From Clostridiaceae bacterium (GTDB taxonomy: Bacteria > Bacillota > Clostridia > Lachnospirales > Lachnospiraceae): a DNA stretch of 64,000 nucleotides. This document shows positions 25,372-33,303 of the stretch, one piece after another. The notes under the pieces were generated by a model. That model did not search any database, was not told the DNA's origin, and worked only from the letters and a program-made list of their open reading frames with translations. The stretch covers positions 186,001 to 250,000 of the forward strand of contig CAJSZV010000003.1 in the NCBI GenBank assembly GCA_910574345.1, written 5' to 3'. Every line of letters starts with the position of its first letter. Within the stretch, counting starts at the first letter, position 1. The position numbers and the translations under genes were made by a program.

Positions 25372-26781
25372 ATGGAGAAGAGACAGAAGAAGTTAAGAGA
25401 CAGAATCGTAAGGGCCGGAATTCTGGTCCTTACCGGAGTGATGCTGTGGAGGACGCCCTTTCCTTCCTTTGCAACGTCACAGGCCAAGAAAGAGAAGCAG
25501 GAGGCGGAGAGAAAAAGGGATCAGGCCAACAGGAGGGCCGATGAGGCCCAGCAGAAGATTGAGCAGGCGGAGGCGGAGGTCACCAGCCTTTCCAATGAAT
25601 TGTCGGCGCTGATCGCAGACATCTCCCTTCTGGAGATGGATATTGAATATAAAAATGAACAGATTCACCAGGCTCAGGGAGAGTACGACGCGGCGAAAGT
25701 GAAGGAAGAAAGCCAGTATGAGGCTATGAAGAAGCGGATCAAATATATGTATGAGCGGGGGGATACGGAGTATCTGGAGATTCTTCTCCAGGTGAAAAGC
25801 ATGACGGAACTTCTCAATAAGAGCGAGTACATAGAAGCTCTCTACACCTATGACAGAAAGAAACTCACGGAATTTCAGGAGACGAAGGAGCAGGTAAAGC
25901 AGTACAAGGCTCAATTGGAGAATGAGAAGGCAGAGATGGAGGGCATGCAGATCGAGTACCAGGAGCAGCAGGCCCACTTAGAAAACACCATCTCAAAGAA
26001 GCGGGTGGAGATCGCTAATTTTGATGAGCAGCTGGAATCTGCCAGGGAGGAAGCGGCTGCCTACACGGCGGCCATTGCCAGAAAGACGGAGCAGATCCGT
26101 CAGGCGGAAGCGGAAGCGAAAAGAAAGGCGGAGGCCGAGAGGCTTGCCAGAGAGCAGGAGGCGGCCAGGGCAGCAGAAGCCCAGAGACAGAGTGAAGAGG
26201 CGGCCAGGCTGGCAGCGGCGCAGACCAGCGAAAACGCCGTCAATGCCCCGGATGTGACAGATGTCAATCCCGGCGGTTTCAGCCATACCCAGACAGCCGC
26301 GGCGCCTACTATGGCCGCGGCGGGAAATCCTGAGGAGCCGGAGAGAACGACAAGTCAGGCCGACGGCCCAAAAGCAGAAACTACTATGGCTTCGGGAGGT
26401 GGACCGTCGGAGGCGAAAGCTCCAAGCAAAGGATCGGCAAAAGGCCAGTCAGTGGCGGATTATGCCATGAATTTTATCGGCAATCCCTATGTATTCGGCG
26501 GCACCAGTCTGACCAACGGTGCGGACTGTTCCGGCTTTGTTCAGAGCGTCTATAAGAATTTTGGAGTAACTCTTCCAAGAAGCTCCACGGACCAGCGGTC
26601 AGCCGGAACGGGAGTAAGCTATACGGAGGCCCAGCCGGGAGATATTATCTGCTACGCGGGACATGTGGGTATCTATATCGGCAATAATCAGATCGTCCAT
26701 GCCAGTTCCCCCACTACGGGGATTAAGGTGGGCAATGCAACTTACAGAAGTATTCTGAGTGTCCGCAGGATTTTTAACTAA
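25372..26781 (+). CDS. Secreted NlpC/P60 peptidoglycan hydrolase with coiled-coil N-terminus
   Basis: The 469-residue protein has a signal peptide or anchor (residues about 10-32), a long charged coiled coil (about 35-265, like PcsB/CwlO-type hydrolases), an Ala/Pro/Ser-rich linker, and a C-terminal NlpC/P60 domain (about 355-469). Catalytic Cys is in NGADCSGFVQS and His in GHVGIYIG. It should cut stem peptides, perhaps regulated through its coiled coil (FtsEX-type control is known for such proteins; inference here). AAGGAGA lies 11 nt upstream of the ATG. Confidence 0.9.
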   Translation: MEKRQKKLRDRIVRAGILVLTGVMLWRTPFPSFATSQAKKEKQEAERKRDQANRRADEAQQKIEQAEAEVTSLSNELSALIADISLLEMDIEYKNEQIHQAQGEYDAAKVKEESQYEAMKKRIKYMYERGDTEYLEILLQVKSMTELLNKSEYIEALYTYDRKKLTEFQETKEQVKQYKAQLENEKAEMEGMQIEYQEQQAHLENTISKKRVEIANFDEQLESAREEAAAYTAAIARKTEQIRQAEAEAKRKAEAERLAREQEAARAAEAQRQSEEAARLAAAQTSENAVNAPDVTDVNPGGFSHTQTAAAPTMAAAGNPEEPERTTSQADGPKAETTMASGGGPSEAKAPSKGSAKGQSVADYAMNFIGNPYVFGGTSLTNGADCSGFVQSVYKNFGVTLPRSSTDQRSAGTGVSYTEAQPGDIICYAGHVGIYIGNNQIVHASSPTTGIKVGNATYRSILSVRRIFN

Positions 26782-26806
26782 GGGTACATAAGAAAGGGAA
26801 AAGATC

Positions 26807-28255
26807 ATGGCAAAGGGAATGACAAGAGAGGACAAATACAAACAGATGATTGATACACCGGTGCAGAAGCTTATACCGCGGCTGGCAGTTCCCACCATCA
26901 TCAGCATGCTGGTGACTTCCGTCTACAACATGGCGGATACGTTTTTTGTAAGTCAGATCGGAACCAGTGCTTCGGGGGCCGTGGGAATCATGTTCTCTGC
27001 CATGGCTATGATCCAGGCCATCGGGTTTACTTTGGGTATGGGAAGCGGCAACTATATCTCAAGGTCCCTGGGCAACCGGGATGAGGAGATCGCCTCCCGC
27101 TCGGCGGCCACGGCCTTTTTCACGGCTCTGATCATCGGTATCCTCATAGCGGTGTTCGGCACTTTGTTTTCCCGGCCTATGGTGTATTTTCTCGGAGCCA
27201 CGGACACCATCGCCCCCTATGCCCAGGATTACGCCAGATATATTCTGTTTGCCGCCCCCTTTATGCTCACTTCCTTTGTGATGAACAATATCTTAAGGGC
27301 TCAGGGCAATGCGGTCTTTGCCATGATCGGCATTACCGCCGGCGGAGTCCTTAATATGTTTTTGGATCCCATCCTTATCTTCAAGTTCAACATGGGAATT
27401 TCCGGCGCCGCCATTGCCACTATGGTCAGCCAGATGATCGGCTTTGCCATTCTTCTGTACCAGTGCAATGTGCAGAAAGGGTGCATCAGCATTCAGATCA
27501 GCCGATTCACGCCGACTCTCAAGATGTACGGAGAGATTCTTCACGCAGGCCTTCCTTCTTTCTGCAGGCAGGGTCTTGCAAGTGTGGCTGTGGTGGTACT
27601 GAACTTTGCGGCAGGCCCTTACGGGGATGCAGCCATTGCGGCCATGTCCATCGTCTCCCGCTTCATGATGTTTATCAATTCCAGCCTTATTGGTTTCGGC
27701 CAGGGCTTCCAGCCTGTGTGCGGCTTTAATTTTGGTGCAAAACGGTATGACAGGGTTTTGGATGCCTTTTGGTTTTGCGTAAAAGTAGCGATTATTATGC
27801 TGACCTGCTTCGGCGCGGCGGCATTTCTGCTGAGCCAGTCCATTATTACCACATTTAGAAGAGAAGATGCAGAGGTCATCCGCATCGGCACTCTGGCTCT
27901 CCGTCTGCAGCTAGTAACCATGCCTTTCCAGGCCTGGGTCATCATGGTCAACATGCTGACTCAGTCCATCGGCTATGGTTTCAGGGCTTCCGCGGTAGCT
28001 ATGGGAAGACAGGGGCTGTTCCTGATTCCGTCCCTTTTGATTTTCCCCAGAACCATGGGGCTGCTGGGACTTCAGATATCCCAGCCGGTGGCGGATATGC
28101 TGACCTTTGTTCTGGCGACAGCCATTGTCACGGGAGTGCTGAAGGAATTGAAGCAGATGAGAGAACGTGAAGCTGTTGTGAACCCACGTGAACAGCAGCG
28201 ACAGCAAGACATGAAAGGCAGCTCTTTGGGAAATCCCGGACAGCGGCGGGGCTAA
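26807..28255 (+). CDS. MATE-family efflux transporter
   Basis: This 482-residue integral membrane protein has about 12 hydrophobic segments in two repeats. It contains MLVTSVYNMADTFFVSQIG and the repeat-like IVSRFMMFINSSLIGFGQGF, typical of the NorM/DinF MATE superfamily. MATE proteins export cations or drugs against Na+ or H+. The substrate cannot be inferred. GAAAGGG precedes the ATG. The hydrophilic C-terminal tail (about 35 residues) is basic and glutamine-rich. Confidence 0.9.
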   Translation: MAKGMTREDKYKQMIDTPVQKLIPRLAVPTIISMLVTSVYNMADTFFVSQIGTSASGAVGIMFSAMAMIQAIGFTLGMGSGNYISRSLGNRDEEIASRSAATAFFTALIIGILIAVFGTLFSRPMVYFLGATDTIAPYAQDYARYILFAAPFMLTSFVMNNILRAQGNAVFAMIGITAGGVLNMFLDPILIFKFNMGISGAAIATMVSQMIGFAILLYQCNVQKGCISIQISRFTPTLKMYGEILHAGLPSFCRQGLASVAVVVLNFAAGPYGDAAIAAMSIVSRFMMFINSSLIGFGQGFQPVCGFNFGAKRYDRVLDAFWFCVKVAIIMLTCFGAAAFLLSQSIITTFRREDAEVIRIGTLALRLQLVTMPFQAWVIMVNMLTQSIGYGFRASAVAMGRQGLFLIPSLLIFPRTMGLLGLQISQPVADMLTFVLATAIVTGVLKELKQMREREAVVNPREQQRQQDMKGSSLGNPGQRRG

Positions 28256-28266
28256 AAGGTGTTGTC

Positions 28267-29814
28267 ATGAAAGAATGGAGACAGATCATGAGGCAGCTGG
28301 TAAAAAAGATTACAAGTTTTTTCATATGTGCAGCCATGGTTGCGGCTGCAAATCCATTAACAGCCTATGCCCGTCCGGACTGGCCTTCGGATACGGGGAT
28401 TATGGCGGATGCGGGGATTGTCATGGACGCGGATTCCGGGACAGTTCTTTTCGGCCAGAATATCCATGTGCCCCTTCCGCCTGCCAGCATCACCAAGCTT
28501 TTGACGGCTTTGGTGGTGGCGGAGCACTGTGAACTGGATGAGATCGTAACCTTTTCCCATGATGCGGTTTATAACCTGGAAGAGGGCGCAGGCAACAAAC
28601 TAGCCCTGGAGGAGGGGGATCAGATATCGGTGGAGGACTGCCTTCACATGATGCTCCTTTTGTCAAGCAATCAGTCCGCCAATGCCCTGGCAGAGCACGT
28701 GGCCGGAAGCAGGGACGGATTTGTAGATATGATGAATGAAAAGATCAAAGATATCGGATGTGTGGAGAGCCATTTTGCCAACCCGTCAGGGTTAAACGAT
28801 CCGGATCAGAATGTCAGCGCCTACGATATGGCCCTTATCTCGGCAGCGGCTTTTAAAAATGAGACCGTACTGCGGATCAGTTCCACCAAGCGGTATTCCG
28901 TAGGGCCTACCATCAATAATCCCCAGGGCGCCAATATCAGCATGGAGCATCGGATTCTCATGGCTGAAAACAGCAGCAGCCAGTATTACTGCAATGGAGC
29001 CACGGCAGGAAAGACAGGTTACACCTCCCTTGCCGGCAACACTCTCGTAACCTATGCCCAGAGAGACGGAAGGAACTTAATCTCCGTCATCTTAAAAGGC
29101 AGCCAGCCCCAATACTACTTAGATGCCAAGACGATCTTAAACTTTGGTTTCGCATCCTTTAAAAATGAATCGCTGAAAGAGTCCGAGACATTTCTTCAGG
29201 AGATAGAAGAGCTGGAATATGAAGGCGCAGCCTATCCTGTGTCCCGTCTGCGCTTAGAGGACACGGTCGTTACCCTTCCCGCCGCTGCGCAGTTCTCCGA
29301 CGCAGAGAGAACACTGGCCGAAAATATGCCTGCCAACCGCCCGGCGGCAGCCGTGGGTATGCTCGTATATACATACAATGAGCGAAAGGTGGGAAGCGCC
29401 TACATCTATGACACCGACCTGGAAGCAGAACTTGCCGCCCAGGCAAGCCGGGAAGCGGAGGAAGCTCTGAGGGAATCCAGGGAAGCCGAGAATGAGCCCC
29501 CTGTCATAAGTCCCATGACCCCCGAAGAAACGCTTCCCCAGGAGACAGGGTCTGACAGCCCTTCCGGTCTTAAGCTGCCAGCGTTCCGTTTCGGACAGAA
29601 CCAGCTTATCATGCTGGCCGGAATCCTGGCAGCTGTGGCCGTGGCGGGCGTTATCATCTTTATCACGGCAAGAAAAAAGAAGCGGGAGAGAATGGCCAGA
29701 GAAATAAGGCGGGAACGCCGAAGGCAGCGGCTTCAGGAGATCGGATACAGCGAAGAAGATTTCGAAGCCCTGGTTCGAAAGCGCCAGGAAGGCGGAAGAG
29801 GGAAGAATGAATAG
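28267..29814 (+). CDS. D-alanyl-D-alanine carboxypeptidase (DacF-like)
   Basis: A penicillin-binding serine carboxypeptidase of 515 residues that trims the terminal D-Ala from peptidoglycan stem peptides. It has a signal peptide (about 8-35), SxxK in PASITKLLTA, SxN in LLLSSNQSAN and KTG in TAGKTGYTSLAGN. A membrane helix (about 437-462) is followed by a basic tail of about 50 residues, so it is anchored at both ends or after processing at the C-terminus. ATG 28288 (GGAG 8 nt upstream) is an alternative start. DacF-type enzymes often act in spore cortex formation. Confidence 0.9.
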   Translation: MKEWRQIMRQLVKKITSFFICAAMVAAANPLTAYARPDWPSDTGIMADAGIVMDADSGTVLFGQNIHVPLPPASITKLLTALVVAEHCELDEIVTFSHDAVYNLEEGAGNKLALEEGDQISVEDCLHMMLLLSSNQSANALAEHVAGSRDGFVDMMNEKIKDIGCVESHFANPSGLNDPDQNVSAYDMALISAAAFKNETVLRISSTKRYSVGPTINNPQGANISMEHRILMAENSSSQYYCNGATAGKTGYTSLAGNTLVTYAQRDGRNLISVILKGSQPQYYLDAKTILNFGFASFKNESLKESETFLQEIEELEYEGAAYPVSRLRLEDTVVTLPAAAQFSDAERTLAENMPANRPAAAVGMLVYTYNERKVGSAYIYDTDLEAELAAQASREAEEALRESREAENEPPVISPMTPEETLPQETGSDSPSGLKLPAFRFGQNQLIMLAGILAAVAVAGVIIFITARKKKRERMAREIRRERRRQRLQEIGYSEEDFEALVRKRQEGGRGKNE

Positions 29815-29941
29815 TTCGTTCACTTGTTCTTTCTGTTCTGCCTAATCCTGCCAGTTAATTATTACCCGGCGGGTCTTTCGCGGACCTTCCAGCAAGCCCC
29901 CATTCCCATCTTTTGCAAGTTTTGTTAAAAAAATACTGGAC

Positions 29942-29966
29942 TATTTTCTCATTTTGTGAGAAAATA
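29942..29966 (+). promoter_or_regulatory. Perfect inverted repeat in the leader of the NifU-like gene
   Basis: TATTTTCTCA (29942-29951) and TGAGAAAATA (29957-29966) are exact complements around a 5-nt loop. The region 29815-30040 holds no gene. I see no convincing -35/-10 pair; possible -10 boxes (TATGAT 29975, TAAATT 29985) lie just downstream, so the dyad could be an operator. Confidence 0.5.
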
Positions 29967-30040
29967 CATGTAAGTATGATGTGATAAATTTAACGAGCAA
30001 AGTACTTCACAATTATTACTTATTTGAAAGGAGTTTTACA

Positions 30041-30733
30041 ATGATTTATTCACATGAAGTAGAGAAAATGTGCACAGTTGCACAGGGCGTTCATCATGGC
30101 GCAGCTCCGATCCCGGAAGAAGCAAAATGGGTAAAATCCAAACAGGTTTCAGACATCTCCGGTTTGACCCATGGTATTGGCTGGTGTGCTCCTCAGCAGG
30201 GTGCCTGCAAGCTTACCCTGAACGTGAAGGAAGGTATCATCCAGGAAGCACTGGTGGAGACCATCGGATGTTCCGGTATGACACACTCTGCAGCTATGGC
30301 ATCTGAGATTCTTCCGGGCTTGACGGTATTAGAGGCACTCAATACCGACCTTGTATGTGATGCAATCAATACTGCTATGAGAGAATTGTTCCTGCAGATT
30401 GCATACGGCAGAACCCAGAGCGCGTTCTCCGAGGAAGGTCTGCCAATCGGCGCCGGTCTTGAAGATTTAGGAAAGGGACTTCGTTCTCAGGTTGGTACAA
30501 TGTATGGAACTCTGAAGAAGGGCCCCCGTTATCTGGAGATGGCGGAAGGATATGTAACAGGTATTGCACTGGATGCAGAGGATCAGATCATCGGTTATCA
30601 GTTTGTAAGCCTTGGAAAGATGACGGACTTTATCAAAAAAGGCGACGATCCCAACACTGCATGGGAGAAGGCAAAAGGTCAGTACGGCCGCGTAGCAGAC
30701 GCAGTAAAGATCATCGATCCACGTCAGGAATAA
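30041..30733 (+). CDS. NifU-like iron-sulfur cluster scaffold protein
   Basis: A 230-residue protein of the group annotated as iron-sulfur cluster assembly scaffold. Cysteines lie in IGWCAPQQGACKL and in TIGCSGMTHS, the spacing expected for a NifU/IscU-like core. The C-terminal half (about 120-230) is specific to this subgroup. ATG 30041 follows AAAGGAG by 7 nt. It always-or-nearly neighbours the GGGtGRT gene in gut Firmicutes as far as I recall, and here the gap is 27 nt. The target of any cluster is unknown. Strong ribosome site and codon choice suggest high expression. Confidence 0.8.
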   Translation: MIYSHEVEKMCTVAQGVHHGAAPIPEEAKWVKSKQVSDISGLTHGIGWCAPQQGACKLTLNVKEGIIQEALVETIGCSGMTHSAAMASEILPGLTVLEALNTDLVCDAINTAMRELFLQIAYGRTQSAFSEEGLPIGAGLEDLGKGLRSQVGTMYGTLKKGPRYLEMAEGYVTGIALDAEDQIIGYQFVSLGKMTDFIKKGDDPNTAWEKAKGQYGRVADAVKIIDPRQE

Positions 30734-30760
30734 GGAATATTCAGGAGGGAAGTACATATC

Positions 30761-31771
30761 ATGGCATTATTCGAATCATACGAGAGACGTATTAAACAAA
30801 TCAATGAGGTTTTGGCAAGCTACGGCATCGCTTCTATCGAGGAAGCAGAGAAGATCACCAAGGATGCCGGATTAGATGTATATAAGATGGTGGAGGGCAT
30901 TCAGCCCATCTGTTTTGAGAACGCAAAGTGGGCTTACACCGTAGGTGCAGCCATTGCCATCAAGAAAAATTGCCGCAAGGCAGCCGACGCAGCAGCAGCT
31001 ATCGGCGAGGGACTTCAGTCCTTCTGTATTCCGGGATCCGTTGCCGATCAGCGTAAAGTAGGTCTTGGACATGGAAACCTTGGCAAGATGCTTCTGGAGG
31101 AGGAGACCGACTGCTTCGCATTCCTGGCAGGCCATGAGTCCTTCGCAGCGGCAGAGGGCGCTATCGGTATCGCAGAGAAGGCTAACCGCGTTCGTCAGAA
31201 ACCGCTCCGCGTTATCCTGAACGGTCTTGGAAAAGACGCTGCCCAGGTTATCGCAAGAATCAACGGCTTTACCTTCGTTGAGACCGAGATGGACTACTAC
31301 ACAGGGGAAGTTAAGGAAGTGTACCGAAAGGCATACTCCGACGGTCCCCGTGCAAAAGTAAACTGCTACGGCGCCAACGATGTAACAGAAGGCGTTGCTA
31401 TCATGTGGAAAGAGGGTGTGGATGTGTCCATCACCGGCAACTCCACCAACCCCACCAGATTCCAGCATCCCGTTGCAGGCACCTACAAGAAAGAGTGCGT
31501 GGAGAAAGGCAAGAAGTACTTCTCCGTAGCATCCGGCGGCGGCACAGGCCGTACTCTGCATCCCGACAACATGGCGGCAGGACCGGCTTCCTACGGTATG
31601 ACCGATACCATGGGCCGTATGCACTCTGACGCTCAGTTTGCAGGTTCTTCTTCCGTACCGGCTCATGTTGAGATGATGGGTCTTATCGGCGCAGGCAACA
31701 ACCCCATGGTTGGCATGACTGTGTCTGTGGCAGTGGCTGTGGAGGAAGCAGCGAAGGCTGGGAAGTTCTAA
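30761..31771 (+). CDS. GGGtGRT-family protein
   Basis: The 336-residue protein carries the name-giving motif in SVASGGGTGRTLHP and belongs to the conserved GGGtGRT family. It is soluble, with no signal peptide. It starts with a helical domain containing IQPICFENAKWAY and has a glycine-rich core. Function is not established. It lies 27 nt after the NifU-like gene, with AGGAGGG before the ATG, and a strong hairpin after it, so the two form an operon and probably work together. Confidence 0.88.
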   Translation: MALFESYERRIKQINEVLASYGIASIEEAEKITKDAGLDVYKMVEGIQPICFENAKWAYTVGAAIAIKKNCRKAADAAAAIGEGLQSFCIPGSVADQRKVGLGHGNLGKMLLEEETDCFAFLAGHESFAAAEGAIGIAEKANRVRQKPLRVILNGLGKDAAQVIARINGFTFVETEMDYYTGEVKEVYRKAYSDGPRAKVNCYGANDVTEGVAIMWKEGVDVSITGNSTNPTRFQHPVAGTYKKECVEKGKKYFSVASGGGTGRTLHPDNMAAGPASYGMTDTMGRMHSDAQFAGSSSVPAHVEMMGLIGAGNNPMVGMTVSVAVAVEEAAKAGKF

Positions 31772-31809
31772 GTAAATATTTGAAAAAAGTACAAATATTT
31801 CTTACAATG

Positions 31810-31838
31810 GTATCCGGCATATAGATTATGCCGGATAC
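31810..31838 (+). terminator. Hairpin terminator after the GGGtGRT gene
   Basis: GTATCCGGCATA (31810-31821) and TATGCCGGATAC (31827-31838) form a perfect 12-bp stem with a 5-nt loop. The downstream TTGTATAAAAAT is only moderately T-rich, so the strength as an intrinsic terminator is uncertain. Confidence 0.7.
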
Positions 31839-31907
31839 TTGTATAAAAATATAAATGTAGATAGTAGATTTAATGAAAATACGGTATGAAAAAATGGATG
31901 ATGAGAT

Positions 31908-32252
31908 ATGGAAGTAAAAGTTACATATGTTTTTAAAGTGTTATTCTTGATTTTTTCATAGATTATATTATTTCAATCAAATTCAACGGATAATCCACAA
32001 ATCTTTCTCACATCTATTATGATTTATAGCGGAGCAATAATCTTCGATTTGATATTTAATGCAATAGAATCCTGTTCAAAAGCATCAAGTTCCTTAAAAG
32101 GGGCATACTATATTAGTATAGTGCTTATTATTTTTAATGGTTTATGTACAGTAATCGCTTTTTTGGGAGCAATAGGTTGTTTAAGTATCGAAAAATTGAG
32201 CAATATGTACTACATCGTTATTGTGGAAGGAACTTTTACAGAAATATTATGA
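31908..32252 (+). pseudogene. Small membrane protein gene with in-frame TAG
   Basis: From ATG 31908 the frame is coding-like but is interrupted by TAG at 31959-31961 (codon 18); it then continues without a stop to 32252. The pieces on both sides are hydrophobic and together predict three or four membrane helices in about 113 residues. ATG 32019 would give a 77-residue remnant, but no ribosome site is seen there. It is AT-rich, unlike its neighbours, and overlaps the next gene by ATGA. A damaged foreign gene is the simplest reading; readthrough is possible but unsupported. Confidence 0.5.
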
Positions 32253-32437
32253 AAATAGTTATTTTAGGGATTATTATTTGTATTATTATATTTATTTATT
32301 TCATGGTTCATTATATTGAAGCATCTGTCTTTGTTAAACCAGGTTTTATTAATGATGAAATTCCATTAGGAAAAATCAAGTTAGAACAACATTATCATTT
32401 TGAGTATTCTGGTATTGAAAAAGATGAAGAGAGATAA
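32249..32437 (+). CDS. Small single-pass membrane protein, unknown
   Basis: This 62-residue protein has one long N-terminal hydrophobic helix (about residues 3-27) rich in Ile and then a charged tail. Its ATG overlaps the stop of the upstream membrane gene (ATGA), and its end overlaps the next gene by 14 nt, so the three look like a coupled set. AT-rich composition marks it as foreign to the surrounding chromosome. I do not recognise the family. Confidence 0.45.
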   Translation: MKIVILGIIICIIIFIYFMVHYIEASVFVKPGFINDEIPLGKIKLEQHYHFEYSGIEKDEER

Positions 32438-32984
32438 ATTTGATGAATTGTGGAATAATATAGTTTTGCCAATTTATGATGAAATGAATGAATATGACAT
32501 TTTATTTTTAAAAAGGAATGCAAAACAAAAAATATACAGAGAATATCAAAGAAAAAAGTCTTTTGTAAAAGAAAACTATATGCTATGTGGAAATACACAT
32601 CTTGACAGGCATAAGATTGCGGCATGCATTGTTTATGCGATTGTGAAGGTAAGTCCAATCAAAGTATCATTACGGATAAAATGGGAAAAGTATCGTCTTA
32701 AACGATATTTTTCCAGAGAATATGAGTTGTTAAATGAATATTTGGCACTATACACTGCATTTTCCATTATAGAAAGTTTTCGTTTGTATGGGGAATCTCA
32801 TAAAGAAGATGAATATCCAACCAAAGGTTTCAAACGAAATCAGATTAATTTGCCCAAAACTAGCAATGGACAGGATTATTTGTATAATACATGTTTAGAT
32901 TTATATTTTTCAAAACAGAAAAACAATATTAATGTTTTAACATTTTCTAATGTATTTTTTTTGTTGGAGTTGCTGGAGCAATAG
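32424..32984 (+). CDS. Hypothetical protein in the AT-rich island
   Basis: A 186-residue, basic, probably soluble protein. A central segment LDRHKIAACIVYAI and helices rich in Tyr, Lys and Glu are visible. I cannot name the family. ATG 32424 is chosen over TTG 32400; neither has a good ribosome site, and coupling to the preceding gene (14-nt overlap) may explain this. Base composition is far more AT-rich than in the core genes. It is followed after about 130 nt by a transposase remnant on the opposite strand. Confidence 0.5.
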   Translation: MKRDKFDELWNNIVLPIYDEMNEYDILFLKRNAKQKIYREYQRKKSFVKENYMLCGNTHLDRHKIAACIVYAIVKVSPIKVSLRIKWEKYRLKRYFSREYELLNEYLALYTAFSIIESFRLYGESHKEDEYPTKGFKRNQINLPKTSNGQDYLYNTCLDLYFSKQKNNINVLTFSNVFFLLELLEQ

Positions 32985-33117
32985 GGAAAGAGTTACATAA
33001 CGTGCTATTTGAAGGGATAAACGGTTGGTACAGGTCATTAATAATTGTATAAACAAGCAAAAGAAAATCTTCAAAAGTTGCTGTGAGGGTGGTATAATCA
33101 TCTTGAAGCTTCAGCAT
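32947..33117 (-). pseudogene. N-terminal remnant of an IS transposase
   Basis: On the minus strand a start with a perfect ribosome site (AAAGGAG, 7 nt before ATG at 33117) opens a frame beginning MLKLQDDYTT and continuing FEDFLLLVYTIINDLY. This resembles the N-terminus of IS4-type transposases in Clostridia (my recollection of the family). After about 36 codons the similarity-like character is lost, and the frame ends at 32947, inside or beside the gene on the other strand. The rest of the element is missing, so it is a truncated insertion-sequence fragment. Confidence 0.5.
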
Positions 33118-33178
33118 AATGTGTCTCCTTTTATAGTCGTAGTGGTGTACAACTATAGAATAGCATATTATGCTGAAG
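33109..33178. repeat. 12-bp inverted repeat around the transposase start
   Basis: CTTCAGCATAAT (33109-33120) and ATTATGCTGAAG (33167-33178) are exact inverted copies separated by 46 bases. The left arm includes the transposase start codon on the minus strand. A transcript from either strand could fold here, as in IS elements that hide their start codon. Confidence 0.6.
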
Positions 33179-33303
33179 TTTTTTATATCAACCAGCATAA
33201 CCGGTTAACTAATGTATATAAAAAGTATGTAATTTCGTGAGGAACGACAAAGAATCCTTACCGAGGCAGTTCAAATTATTTATATCAAGGAGAGGATAAG
33301 AAA

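Noticed and set aside
31959-31961. TAG as a recoded (for example pyrrolysine) codon
   Set aside because: Nothing in the window supports recoding, and the surrounding island contains other damaged genes; a plain nonsense mutation is simpler.
33025-33240. 71-residue + strand frame in the AT-rich island
   Set aside because: It has no ribosome site, no sensible protein character, and overlaps the inverted repeat and the transposase remnant on the other strand.
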